A stretch of DNA of 19,700 nucleotides from Candidatus Colwellbacteria bacterium RIFCSPLOWO2_02_FULL_44_20b (GCA_001817765.1 MHIZ01000024.1:1-19700); one strand, 5' to 3'; numbered from the stretch's first letter, positions 1 through 7,950 are shown. Made by a program: numbers and translations. The notes: generated by a model not told the origin, from the letters alone.

Positions 1-124
1 GGACACTTTCCATGATAGCGGAAAGTCGAGGAAAACCCAAACAAAAAAGAGGCGGTTTTGGACACCCCTTTTTTGGATACTTTATACAAACAGCTACTTT
101 GTATTAAACAAAAAATAAAAGTAA
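1..124. other. Window-edge intergenic stretch with two weak hairpins
   Basis: No convincing gene is visible. Bases 7-28 hold ACTTTCC and GGAAAGT as an inverted repeat around an 8-base loop. Bases 84-104 can form a second hairpin with arms ATACAAA and TTTGTAT. Neither is followed by a clean T-run on the minus strand, so I do not call a terminator for the membrane-protein gene that ends at 125. The left side may belong to a feature cut by the window edge. Confidence 0.3.
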
Positions 125-1258
125 CTATCGCAAAGACGCAGGAATCTCCGTATCCGATAATTCCGAAGCAAATCGGCGCACCGCGTCCCGCGAAACCTCG
201 CGCGCGGTTTGTCCAAAAACTCGTTCATACCGTCCGACAAGCCGTTCAAGAATCTCTTGTGGCTTATCTTCAAGAAGGTAGATTTCCCCTGTTTCTTTAT
301 CAACACTCAAGCCCTGTACTTGAGTCGCTTCTTCCCACGCGAGGGGTCCGATAATACGAGCTTGCTCTTGAACAATAAGCGTTGCTACCTTATCACGCTT
401 ACGCCACGCTCCGGCAACATCTTGTGCCCGCGCCTCAAGCTGAACGCGTTCAACCTGATACTTCGCGATAAAAATAAGCGCGAAACTCATGAACAGAAAC
501 GATGTCATGTAAAAAAGATCAACAACTCCGCCGTTTACATATAAACCCTTACTATTCATATAAAGAAAACTGAAATCAGTAAGGTATTGAATGAGAAAAG
601 CAACTGAAACGAACCATATCTTATCCCTCATAATTCCGCCGAGATACTTACGGGAAAGCAAAAATGTAAGAATCGCCGCGGATAAAATAAGTGCTTCACC
701 AAGTTGAATGCCAAAATCCAAAATAATAGTAAGCGGACTGTCCCAATTGAACTCATAGCCCTGAAGAAAGAAGAAATAGGAACCAAGAAGTAATCCGAGA
801 GGAATAAGAATGGCAATCGGCCAATTCTTTGCGGATCGAAGAGAAAACTGAGCACCAGCCGCTCGCGCGAAATAAAACATTCCAGCGATATTCAAAAACG
901 GCAGGGCTTCATAGAAAAAATCCGCGACAGAAGGATAAGGAATCTCAACTTCAAGAACAAGATTATAATATGTCCAGATAAACTGTCCGATTGCTTGTGC
1001 TAAAAGACCAAGCGAAACAAAGATAATGCCCCGCCCTAAAGCGCTTCTCCATCCACCGTATTTCCGAGAATAGATAAATCCGCCAATACAACCCGCAACC
1101 GCAAGAAGCGGATACAAACCGCCAAAAATATAACTCGAAACAGTATCGGTCAGATTGTTAAGATTATTCCATGCCCAAAAAACAACAAGAACTAAATAAT
1201 ACCCGAAAAGAATTCGAAAAAAGCGATCTTTAAACAGAGTCGAAATAAAATGTGGCAT
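125..1258 (-). CDS. Multi-pass membrane protein, function unknown (377 aa)
   Basis: Polytopic membrane protein with about eight hydrophobic segments, near residues 14-30, 43-62, 78-98, 114-132, 147-165, 178-200, 213-234 and 247-266. They are followed by a charged cytoplasmic tail of about 110 residues, rich in Glu, Arg and Ala, that probably forms helices. Loop motifs such as GGWRSALGRG and EVEIPYPS recall membrane sensor modules found in CPR and archaeal genomes, but no kinase, GGDEF or other output domain follows, so no signalling role can be assigned. It is the last gene of a run after prfB, ftsE and ftsX, with 68 bases separating it from ftsX. The ATG at 1258 has no Shine-Dalgarno sequence. 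I do not recognise the family firmly. Confidence 0.8.
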   Translation of the reverse strand: MPHFISTLFKDRFFRILFGYYLVLVVFWAWNNLNNLTDTVSSYIFGGLYPLLAVAGCIGGFIYSRKYGGWRSALGRGIIFVSLGLLAQAIGQFIWTYYNLVLEVEIPYPSVADFFYEALPFLNIAGMFYFARAAGAQFSLRSAKNWPIAILIPLGLLLGSYFFFLQGYEFNWDSPLTIILDFGIQLGEALILSAAILTFLLSRKYLGGIMRDKIWFVSVAFLIQYLTDFSFLYMNSKGLYVNGGVVDLFYMTSFLFMSFALIFIAKYQVERVQLEARAQDVAGAWRKRDKVATLIVQEQARIIGPLAWEEATQVQGLSVDKETGEIYLLEDKPQEILERLVGRYERVFGQTAREVSRDAVRRFASELSDTEIPASLR

Positions 1259-1326
1259 ATATTATTAAATTCTATCAAGCAATCAGAAAAACAGCCAAAT
1301 TCTTAAATTTTAAAACGCGAAGAAAA

Positions 1327-2235
1327 CTAAATCCTCAAATATCGTCGAGTTGCGATGTAGCTTGAAATAACGCCGATACCAACCCCGAAAATAATCTGCC
1401 ATCCAAGAAGATTAAAAATATGAGAGTTAAAGTAAGCGGCAAGATCCATTCCCGGAATAAATACACTAAGTTTCGAAGAAAGTCCGATCGCAACCGGAGC
1501 CATAATGATAAGACTGAAAACTGCCCCGATAAGGCCATATAAGATACCCTCAAAAATATATGGGCCCCGTACGAACGCGTTCGAAGCGCCGACAAGCCGC
1601 ATAATTCCTAACTCTTCTCGATTCGAATAAATCGCAATGTAAATCGTGTTTAAAACAACAAGAACCGCGATAGCCGCGAGAACAATGGTGAGAATCGCTC
1701 CACCAATGCGCCCGTAGTCGACGAATTTCGCAAGCCGGTCAATAACAACTTTATTCTCTTCATAGCTAACCTTGCTGATGAGCGAAGTAAACGTGTCTTG
1801 CTTCAAAGACTCAGAAATAGATCCGTACTCATTCGGATCATACGCTTTGATTTTAAGTGACGCCGAAAGAGGATTTGTTCCAAGCGCGGTAAGCGAACGT
1901 GAAATAAGCGTATCTTCTTCGTGTCGGGTCTGAAATTCTTGAAGCGCCCTCTCGCGCGAAACGTATTCAACCACCTTAACCTCTTGAAGCCCCTCAAGGG
2001 ACCGTTTAACGCCTAGAATATCGTCCTCAGAAGCTTCAGTATTAAAATAAACAATAACATCAATCTTCTCTTGAAGCGTTGTAATAGCAGTCTTTGAGGT
2101 AACGTTAAAAAGAATGAGACTCTCCGAAACAAGAAGCGCTAATAAGACAACCGAGAGTGTTGCCGCTGAAAGCATGCGGTTACGCCAGAAATTCTGGAAA
2201 CCGTATCGTATAATTCTGTAAAGTTTAGTAACCAT
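1327..2235 (-). CDS. ftsX: Cell division protein FtsX, permease-like
   Basis: Membrane partner of the FtsE ATPase. FtsEX couples ATP hydrolysis in the cytoplasm to activation of peptidoglycan hydrolases outside the cell during division. The 302 residues show the family layout: a short cytoplasmic N-terminus, a first membrane helix near 22-43, an extracellular domain at about 45-175, then three C-terminal helices near 177-203, 228-253 and 277-298. The cytoplasmic loop NREELGIMRLVGAS (205-218), contacting FtsE, is typical of FtsX. Length matches the usual 290-350. It lies 33 bases downstream of ftsE on the same strand, so co-transcription is likely. The ATG at 2235 lacks a clear ribosome binding site. 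Confidence 0.95.
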   Translation of the reverse strand: MVTKLYRIIRYGFQNFWRNRMLSAATLSVVLLALLVSESLILFNVTSKTAITTLQEKIDVIVYFNTEASEDDILGVKRSLEGLQEVKVVEYVSRERALQEFQTRHEEDTLISRSLTALGTNPLSASLKIKAYDPNEYGSISESLKQDTFTSLISKVSYEENKVVIDRLAKFVDYGRIGGAILTIVLAAIAVLVVLNTIYIAIYSNREELGIMRLVGASNAFVRGPYIFEGILYGLIGAVFSLIIMAPVAIGLSSKLSVFIPGMDLAAYFNSHIFNLLGWQIIFGVGIGVISSYIATRRYLRI

Positions 2236-2268
2236 TTTTATGTGTCTTATATTCTATATTCTTGAATG

Positions 2269-2949
2269 TTATGCAAGTATATATCTCCCCTTTTTATCAT
2301 CTCGAATGACACGGCCATCTTCCAAGCTGATAACCCGTCGTCCAAGTTCGTTGATGATTTCTTTGTTGTGAGTTGCAAGAATCACCGTTGTCCCAAGTTC
2401 ATTAATGCGCGTTAAGAGGTTGACGACGCCCCAGGTATTGATCGGGTCAAGATTTCCCGTCGGCTCATCAGCTATCAAAACTTCCGGCTTATTGACCATC
2501 GCTCGCGCGATTGCGACACGCTGTTTCTCTCCTCCTGAAAGTTCGTGTGGAAAATTTTTCAACTTATCAGATAAACCAACAAGATCCAAAACTTCGTGCA
2601 CCAAATCATCAATCTCTCGCTGTTGTCGTCCGGCAACTTCAAGCGCAAAGGCGACATTCTCGTACGCGTTTTTACGCGCTAACAGTTTAAAATCCTGAAA
2701 AATAATGCCGATGTGGCGACGAAGCAAATAAAGCTCCGAGGGCCGAAGCTTGTTGACTTCGTAGTCTCCAAACATCACACGACCCTTCGTCGGTTTTTCT
2801 TCGCCGATTAAAAGCTTAATAATCGTCGACTTCCCCGCTCCGGATTTACCGACAATAGAAACAAACTCTTTCGGATCGATATGAAATTCAACATCCGAAA
2901 GTGCATTATGCCCGTTATAACTCTTAGTAACGTTTTGAAAATGAATCAT
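2269..2949 (-). CDS. ftsE: Cell division ATP-binding protein FtsE
   Basis: Cytoplasmic ABC-type ATPase that drives FtsX. All nucleotide-binding motifs are visible in the 226 residues: Walker A GKSGAGKST at 34-42, Q-loop Gln85, signature LSGGEKQR from 137, Walker B VLIADE at 157-162 followed by PTGNLD, and the switch His194. Length is the normal 220-230. It follows prfB after 87 bases and precedes ftsX by 33 bases; prfB-ftsE-ftsX, often near secA, is a conserved bacterial neighbourhood. The ATG at 2949 begins the usual MIxFxNVxKxY start of the family, so the start is secure. Confidence 0.97.
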   Translation of the reverse strand: MIHFQNVTKSYNGHNALSDVEFHIDPKEFVSIVGKSGAGKSTIIKLLIGEEKPTKGRVMFGDYEVNKLRPSELYLLRRHIGIIFQDFKLLARKNAYENVAFALEVAGRQQREIDDLVHEVLDLVGLSDKLKNFPHELSGGEKQRVAIARAMVNKPEVLIADEPTGNLDPINTWGVVNLLTRINELGTTVILATHNKEIINELGRRVISLEDGRVIRDDKKGRYILA

Positions 2950-3036
2950 TAAAATCCAAAACCACCAGGAGGATCAAATCGATATCCCCAAACAGGACCC
3001 AACCTAACATCGATCCCAATAAAACCAACAATGTAA

Positions 3037-4078
3037 CTATTTTTCATTCCTATATAATTCTAACTCAGCTTCGATAAATGTATCAAGCAAACCCTCCTCT
3101 AAAACACTAGAAACGTTGGTGGTTTCTACGTTTGTTCGATGATCCTTAACCATTTTATAAGGATTTAAAACATACGAGCGTATCTGGCTTCCCCACTCAG
3201 GTTTTGCTTTTGTCCGCAAATCTCCGAGTTCCTTCGCTTTCGCAGTCTCCATCCGTTGTAAAAGTTTTGCTTTAAGAAGCGTAAGCGCCCGCTCACGATT
3301 CTGCGATTGTGATCGTTCAACCTGCGATGTCGCCCAAACTCCTGTTGGAATGTGGACAATTCTGACTTTTGTTTCAACTTTGTTGACATTTTGTCCACCA
3401 GCACCCCCCGAGCGGCTGAATTCAAATTTCAAATCATCTTCAGGAATCGAAAACTTCTGCACCTCGATCGTCGGCAAATCAGGCAAGATTTCGACAAGCG
3501 CGAACGATGTATGTCGCAACTGTTTTGCGGAAAATGGTGACATTCGGACCAGTCGGTGCACGCCCATCTCTCCTTTCAAAAATCCGTACGCGTATTCGCC
3601 TTTAATTTCAATCACGTTCGTATCAATAATTCGCGTTTTCCAATTCTTATTCTGAGCATAGCGAATATACATCTCGCCAAGCATCCGTGCCCAATCACCT
3701 GCGTCATCTCCTCCAACCCCCGCGTAAATCGAAATAATGGCGTCTCGCGTATCATACGAACCTTTCAAAAGTTCTCCGATCTCGAGTTTCTTAAATCGTT
3801 TCTCCAAATCAAACACAACATCTTCCGAAGAATCATTCGTTGCTCTTACAAGGTCTTTTTCAAACGTTCGAAACGATTCAATAAGATTACGAAGAATGCC
3901 TGCCTCTTTACCTTTCTCTTCAGCAAGAACACGGTTTTCTTTCCATAAATCAGGATCCCCAATTTCCGCGTCTAACTCTTTGAGGCGAATTTCTTTGCGG
4001 GACAGGTCAAAGCCGCCCGCCTAAGCGGCGGGCCTGCTCTTCCAATTGTTTAATTCGCGCCTGTAATTCTTCTTTCAT
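3037..4078 (-). CDS. prfB: Peptide chain release factor 2, made by programmed +1 frameshift
   Basis: Releases the finished peptide at UGA and UAA stops. A short first frame starts at ATG 4078 and reads 23 codons to CTT at 4012-4010, followed by in-frame TGA at 4009-4007. Slipping one base forward reads GAC from 4008 and continues open to 3037, giving 346 residues. The first frame encodes a plausible N-terminal helix (MKEELQARIKQLEEQARRL) and the second continues DLSRKEIRLKELDAEIGDP, as in other RF2 proteins. The anticodon-like SPF tripeptide is at about 180-182 and the catalytic GGQ at 227-229. In known bacteria low RF2 lets the ribosome pause at the UGA and shift, so the protein tunes its own level. 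An annotation starting at GTG 3816 would lose the first 87 residues. Confidence 0.95.
4006..4033 (-). promoter_or_regulatory. prfB frameshift site CTTTGAC with adjacent GC hairpin
   Basis: On the minus strand the slip sequence CTT TGA C spans 4012-4006 and matches the core site of most bacterial prfB genes. The usual Shine-Dalgarno-like stimulator (AGGGGG in E. coli, three bases before CTT) is absent in canonical form. Instead a perfect 7-bp hairpin, GCCCGCC-GCTTA-GGCGGGC at 4033-4015, ends two bases before CTT. Its G-rich 3' arm might serve as a weak anti-Shine-Dalgarno partner; that part is inference. Confidence 0.85.
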
Positions 4079-4088
4079 GGTATTCCGG

Positions 4089-4160
4089 AGCCGAAGGCGA
4101 GAGTCGAACTCGCGACCCACGCTTTACGAAAGCGTTGCTCTACCACTGAGCTACTTCGGC
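4089..4160 (-). tRNA. tRNA-Thr (anticodon CGU)
   Basis: Complete cloverleaf on the minus strand. The acceptor arms GCCGAAG and CTTCGGC pair fully. The D-stem is GCTC/GAGC with loop AGTGGTA-type. The anticodon stem ACGCT/AGCGT closes loop TTCGTAA, giving anticodon CGT, which reads ACG. The T-stem GCGAG/CTCGC closes loop TTCGACT. The discriminator is T and no CCA is encoded, so the CCA end must be added by nucleotidyltransferase. It lies just upstream of prfB. Confidence 0.95.
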
Positions 4161-4205
4161 TTATTTACAATCATCTGTCCCGCAGTACTGCGGGGCTACT
4201 TCGGC
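4161..4205 (-). repeat. Palindromic insertion flanked by copies of the tRNA-Thr 5' end
   Basis: The first 11 bases of tRNA-Thr, GCCGAAGTAGC, are repeated exactly at 4205-4195, just upstream of the gene (genuine copy 4160-4150). Between the copies lie 34 bases: a perfect 16-base palindrome at 4194-4179 (arms CCCGCAG and CTGCGGG) followed by ACAGATGATTGTAAATAA. The layout resembles an insertion with target duplication. The same tail, with one change, occurs at 8245-8224 beside the Gly tRNAs. Confidence 0.75.
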
Positions 4206-4231
4206 TCAAAGCCCTAATTTACAAAAAGCAA

Positions 4232-4312
4232 TCCCGCAGAAATCGAGTATAACTCGACGAAGTGCGGGACTCTGCCACTGACTTACCTACCGTAAGTAAG
4301 GGCTACGTCGGT
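4232..4312 (-). pseudogene. tRNA-like 5' half carrying two hairpin insertions
   Basis: Read on the minus strand from 4312, ACCGACGTAGC resembles a tRNA acceptor and D-arm start. The expected continuation TCAGTGGCAGAG appears only after a 20-base insert at 4301-4282 that forms its own hairpin (CTTAC/GTAAG). An anticodon-like stem TCCCGCA/TGCGGGA (4269-4263 with 4238-4232) then encloses a second perfect hairpin, TCGAGT-TAT-ACTCGA, at 4257-4243. No T-arm or matching acceptor 3' strand follows. I read it as a decayed tRNA hit by palindromic insertions; a tRNA-mimicking 3' UTR structure of the VIT gene is the alternative. Confidence 0.45.
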
Positions 4313-4332
4313 GAGTTAAAGCTTCCAAAATA

Positions 4333-4833
4333 CTATACTAACTGGCTTATGAAATATCCAGTCCCGTACGCGACTACAGACGCGATTCCACCAACAAAAA
4401 GCATCTCAAATCCTGATAAAAACCACTTCCGTTCCGTGAAAACAGATCGAAGCGACCCCGCGATAAAAAGCGCGAATCCTGTCGCAATGATTGAAAGCTT
4501 GAATGACGGTACTGAAAACATAAACGGAACAAGCGGTAATGCGCCGGCAATGATAAAAGCGAAAAATACAGCAACTCCGGAAACAAGTGATGATCGTATG
4601 TGGCGATGTGCCTCGTGGTGTGATTCAAGCACGTCTTCTTCACTCCGTGCGCCAAGATATGTTCCCGAAGCCATCGAAATTCCGTCCGCGAATAAATTCG
4701 CGAATCCGAGAATCAAAATAATATCCGTCGAAAGCGCAGCGCCGATAACACCGCTTACAACCGCGAACGTCGTAACAATACCGTCGCTTGCCCCTAAAAC
4801 AATATCCCGAATGTAGCGGCTAGCGAAGTTCAT
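4333..4833 (-). CDS. VIT1/CCC1-family metal transporter
   Basis: Small integral membrane transporter of the family that moves Fe2+ or Mn2+ out of the cytoplasm (into vacuoles in plants and yeast). The N-terminal stretch DIVLGASDGIVTTFAVVSG and the second helix FANLFADGISMASGTYLGAR are family hallmarks; the Asp and Met residues there line the ion path in characterised members. Five hydrophobic segments fit in 166 residues. The cytoplasmic metal-binding helices between TM2 and TM3 of plant VIT1 are reduced to a short Glu- and His-rich loop (SEEDVLESHHEAHRH). Its ATG at 4833 overlaps the stop of the ZIP gene by four bases (ATGA), implying translational coupling. Metal specificity cannot be read from the sequence. 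Confidence 0.9.
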   Translation of the reverse strand: MNFASRYIRDIVLGASDGIVTTFAVVSGVIGAALSTDIILILGFANLFADGISMASGTYLGARSEEDVLESHHEAHRHIRSSLVSGVAVFFAFIIAGALPLVPFMFSVPSFKLSIIATGFALFIAGSLRSVFTERKWFLSGFEMLFVGGIASVVAYGTGYFISQLV

Positions 4834-5564
4834 TCCGGTATGAAAATGCCGACAAGAATAATAATAACTATCCCGAAGATAATCCCGAAAAGATGCGCGA
4901 GATCAAACCCCTTCCCCTTGTGTCGCAACTCCGGCAAAAGATCAGAAACCGCGATGTAAATAAACGAACCTGCCGCGAATGCGATAATAAAAGGAAGGTA
5001 GCCGTTAATATACGAGAAAAGAAAATAACCAAGAAGCGCGCCAACCGGCGTCATAAGAGCGGTTAATGTATTAAGCAAAAGGTTGCGAAACCGTGAATAA
5101 CCCGCGTGAAGCAAAACCCCGAAATCCCCAATTTCCTGCGGTACCTCATGAAAGAAAATAGCAACCGTCGTCGCGACACCAACAGGAACGCTAACGCCAA
5201 AACTAAGAGCAATCACAACGCCATCAATAAGATTATGAAGCGCGTCTCCAAAAAGCGCGGTACTTGAAAGCGTGTGGATATCGCATCGTTCGTCGTGGCA
5301 ATGATACCATCGCAAAGCCTTCTCAAAAACAAAAAGCGCGAGAATTCCAATAAGTACCATAAGAAACGTAAGCCGTCCCGGATTAAGTTCAAACGCCTCA
5401 GGAAGAAGGTCAAGAAAAACAGCGCCCATAAGACTCCCCGCCGCGAAACTTACAAGAAGAAGCGAAATCCGCCGTGCGAATCGTTCATTAAAAAGTAAAA
5501 GTACGCCCCCAATAAGAGCGCACAAACTGCCGAATAAACTTGCTCCGATAATGTAGAGAAGCAT
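4830..5564 (-). CDS. ZIP-family metal transporter
   Basis: Divalent metal permease, typically Zn2+ or Fe2+, in the cytoplasmic membrane. The 244 residues carry both metal-binding helices of the family: GDALHNLIDG at 106-115 (His110, Asn111, Asp114) and HEVPQEIGDF at 139-148 (His139, Glu140, Glu144). The segment WYHCHDERCDIH at 86-97 is a Cys/His-rich loop between TM3 and TM4, where many ZIPs hold a metal-sensing patch. Around eight helices are expected. It begins 10 bases after pyrG ends and overlaps the downstream VIT gene by four bases, so pyrG-ZIP-VIT reads as one transcript. ZIP proteins usually import while VIT proteins remove metal from the cytosol, so the pair may balance a metal pool (inference). 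Confidence 0.93.
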   Translation of the reverse strand: MLLYIIGASLFGSLCALIGGVLLLFNERFARRISLLLVSFAAGSLMGAVFLDLLPEAFELNPGRLTFLMVLIGILALFVFEKALRWYHCHDERCDIHTLSSTALFGDALHNLIDGVVIALSFGVSVPVGVATTVAIFFHEVPQEIGDFGVLLHAGYSRFRNLLLNTLTALMTPVGALLGYFLFSYINGYLPFIIAFAAGSFIYIAVSDLLPELRHKGKGFDLAHLFGIIFGIVIIILVGIFIPE

Positions 5565-5574
5565 CCTGCTAAAA

Positions 5575-7206
5575 TTAGTTTAGCACACCGCTCGATTTTT
5601 TTCGCTCAAGCGCCGCTTTAACAAATGCACTGAAAAGCGGATGTGGATAAAGAAAACTGCTCTTAAACTCCGGATGCGCCTGGGTCCCTACAAAAAAGGG
5701 ATGCGCGTCCTTCGGCAATTCAATAAATTCAACGAGACGCTTATCAGGAGATAATCCTCCAAAAATAAGACCGCCGCGTTTAAAACGTGTGTGATATTTC
5801 GGATTTACCTCAAATCGATGTCGATGCCGTTCGAAAATCGACGACCGTCCGTAAATTTTTTTAATAAGCGTGCCCGGTTGGAGTATCGCGCGATACGCGC
5901 CAAGCCGCTGAGTGCCGCCCGCATTCGTAATTCCTTTCTGTCCTGAAAGAATTGTAATGACCGGGTGCGAGGTCTTCTCGTCAAACTCAATACTGTTCGC
6001 CTTCTTTAGATTAAGAACATTTCTACTAAACTCAACAACTGCCGTCTGAAGTCCGAGACAAATTCCGAAGTACGGAACTTTGTTCTCCCGAGCAAATTGG
6101 ATACCGCGAATCATCCCCTCAATGCCTCGTTTGCCGTATCCTCCCGGCACAAGAATCGCGTCAACATTACGAAGTTCTTGAAGAAGATGCGGGCTCTCAC
6201 TATCAACCGAGTGAATATGAAGTTTTGCTTTATGAAAAGCCGCCGCGTGATATAACGCTTCCCGAACTGAAATATAAGAATCCGATTGAGCGTGATATTT
6301 TCCAAGAAGCGCGACAGTCACAATACGCTCCGCGGTTTCATACGCGCGCACGCGTTCATCCCACAACGCAAGATCTGCCTTTCCCTGACGCCCGTGGTTA
6401 ATATGAAGCGAGCGAAGCACCTCTTTCGCGAAACCGTTTTTCTCAAGCGCGAGCGGAATTTCATAAATGCTTTTCGTATCAACTGCTTCAATGATTCGCG
6501 ACTTTGGGATGCTACAAAAAAGGGATATCTTTTTGATATTTTCTTCTCCAATCGGCCGCTTTGCTCGTACAACAAGTATATCGGGACTGAGTCCAAGCCC
6601 TAAAAATGAACGTACCGAATTCTGAAGCGGCTTTGTCTTATCTTCATCAGAAGGAAAAACATAGTCCATTTTAACAACGTGAATAAAAACGCAATTCTCC
6701 CGTCCGACTTTCAGCGCAAGTTGTCGTATCGCCTCGGCAAACGGCTGAATTTCAATATCCGCGCCCACTGTTCCGCCGATTTCAACAAGAAGAAAGTCTG
6801 GTTCTTCAGTCTTCGCAACATCGAGAAGCCGTTCTTGAATCTCGTCGGTAATGTGCGGAACAAACTGAATCGTCTTTCCCAAGAAGTCACCGCGCCGTTC
6901 TTTATCAAGTACTGCCCGAAACACCGATCCGCTCGTAAAATTACTCCGTTTATCAAGATGTATGGACAACATCCGTTCATAATGGCCAAGATCAAGATCG
7001 GTTTCCGCCCCATCATCAGTCACAAATACTTCACCATGTTGGATCGGGTTCATGGTCCCCGCGTCTTCATTAAGATACGGATCAACCTTGATGGGAAAAA
7101 CGGAAAAACCCCGACTTATTAAAAGCCGCCCCAAGCTCGACGCGGTAATCCCCTTACCGATCCCCGAAATCACTCCTCCTGTAACAAACAAAAATTTTGT
7201 TTTCAT
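5575..7206 (-). CDS. pyrG: CTP synthase (glutamine-hydrolysing)
   Basis: Makes CTP from UTP, ATP and glutamine, the last step of pyrimidine nucleotide synthesis. The 543 residues match the usual 530-550. The N-terminal synthase domain opens with FVTGGVISGIGKGITASSLG (P-loop) and continues VDPYLNEDAGTMNP and EIGGTVGADIE. The C-terminal class I glutamine amidotransferase domain has the oxyanion strand VPGGYGKRG, the nucleophile Cys383 in GICLGLQ, and His511/Glu513 in HPEF, so the triad is complete. The start ATG at 7206 begins the canonical MKTKFLFVTGG. No Shine-Dalgarno is seen. The 5' leader contains CCCTT and AAGGG around a G-run, but no evidence ties this to the G-tract attenuation known for pyrG of Firmicutes. 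Confidence 0.98.
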   Translation of the reverse strand: MKTKFLFVTGGVISGIGKGITASSLGRLLISRGFSVFPIKVDPYLNEDAGTMNPIQHGEVFVTDDGAETDLDLGHYERMLSIHLDKRSNFTSGSVFRAVLDKERRGDFLGKTIQFVPHITDEIQERLLDVAKTEEPDFLLVEIGGTVGADIEIQPFAEAIRQLALKVGRENCVFIHVVKMDYVFPSDEDKTKPLQNSVRSFLGLGLSPDILVVRAKRPIGEENIKKISLFCSIPKSRIIEAVDTKSIYEIPLALEKNGFAKEVLRSLHINHGRQGKADLALWDERVRAYETAERIVTVALLGKYHAQSDSYISVREALYHAAAFHKAKLHIHSVDSESPHLLQELRNVDAILVPGGYGKRGIEGMIRGIQFARENKVPYFGICLGLQTAVVEFSRNVLNLKKANSIEFDEKTSHPVITILSGQKGITNAGGTQRLGAYRAILQPGTLIKKIYGRSSIFERHRHRFEVNPKYHTRFKRGGLIFGGLSPDKRLVEFIELPKDAHPFFVGTQAHPEFKSSFLYPHPLFSAFVKAALERKKSSGVLN

Positions 7207-7254
7207 AAGATTTTACACACTAAAAGTTCCATCCCTTTTCCCCCAAGGGTTCAT

Positions 7255-7286
7255 ATAAATAAAACGGACAGTTGGTACTGTCCGTT
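7255..7286 (-). terminator. Rho-independent terminator after the MFS gene
   Basis: On the minus strand, AACGGACAG and CTGTCCGTT (7286-7278 and 7271-7263) form a perfect 9-bp stem with a 6-base loop, followed by TTATTTATA. It begins 7 bases after the MFS stop codon and lies upstream of pyrG, so it separates the two transcription units. The promoter of pyrG must lie in or after it. Confidence 0.85.
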
Positions 7287-7293
7287 CAAACAT

Positions 7294-7905
7294 TCACCCG
7301 TTATGATGGTTGTGTCGCCGTGTCAATTGTCTGCGAATCGCAAAAAGGACAAGTGCGCCGCAAAACGTAAGAATCGAAACGATAACGAAAATCGGAGTAA
7401 AACCAAAAGATGCAGCGAGAAAACCACCAACTGAGGCAGCAATCGCGTTCGATAGGTCAACTGTCGTAAAGTAAATTCCCCACTGCGTCCCTTCTTGATT
7501 CACATTGATATGCCGCGTAAAGATCGCCATCCACGCCGGAAAAACAAACGCCATTGCTAATCCGTAGAGCGCCTGCACAAGATAAAGTTGAAAAGGTGTC
7601 ATAACAAAAATGTAAAAGAGTGGAATAAGCGCGACAACAAACGAACCCGCGACCATTGTCCGAAAATCGTCAGATTCACCGCGGATCTTATCAATGACGC
7701 GCGCAATAATAAGTTGCCCCAAAGACTTCACAAGAAGATATACCGTCGCCGCAATACCAACAACCTCAAGTCCACCTTTAACGGACTCAATAATATAAAT
7801 CGCAAAAAACGGCGCAAAAAGGCCAAAACTCGAAATGATTAAGACATCAGAAAGAATAAGCGTCCGGATAACCGGATTAAGTAATTTAAATGAATGCTGT
7901 TGCAT
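7294..7905 (-). CDS. Half-length MFS-type transporter (six helices)
   Basis: Membrane protein of 203 residues with about six helices, corresponding to one half of a normal 12-helix major facilitator. The short loop after TM2 (ARVIDKIRGESDD) resembles the MFS motif A region between TM2 and TM3. The protein starts NPVIRTLILSDVLIISSFGLFAPFFAIY and ends with a basic, His-rich tail. There is no sign of the second half: the stop is followed directly by a strong terminator, so this is not a fresh truncation. CPR genomes often carry such short MFS proteins; a homodimer could rebuild the pore, but this is inference. Substrate unknown. A GGAG sits only two bases before ATG 7905, too close to be a good ribosome binding site. 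Confidence 0.8.
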   Translation of the reverse strand: MQQHSFKLLNPVIRTLILSDVLIISSFGLFAPFFAIYIIESVKGGLEVVGIAATVYLLVKSLGQLIIARVIDKIRGESDDFRTMVAGSFVVALIPLFYIFVMTPFQLYLVQALYGLAMAFVFPAWMAIFTRHINVNQEGTQWGIYFTTVDLSNAIAASVGGFLAASFGFTPIFVIVSILTFCGALVLFAIRRQLTRRHNHHNG

Positions 7906-7950
7906 TACTCCTTACATCATAGCAAAACCAGGCACGAAACAAATCCACAG

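Noticed and set aside
3037..3816. prfB as a shorter gene starting at GTG 3816
   Set aside because: The upstream sequence continues the RF2 N-terminal domain in frame to a standard CTT TGA C shift site, so the short version is an annotation artefact.
4262..4816. 184-codon plus-strand reading frame
   Set aside because: It lies antisense to the VIT/CCC1 gene, whose family motifs are clear. The plus-strand product is low in hydrophobic residues, shows no family features and starts inside tRNA debris.
7207..7254. G-tract pyrG attenuator like that of Firmicutes
   Set aside because: There is a G-run and a small CCCTT/AAGGG pairing, but no terminator hairpin with a U-tract before the pyrG start and no mapped transcript start.
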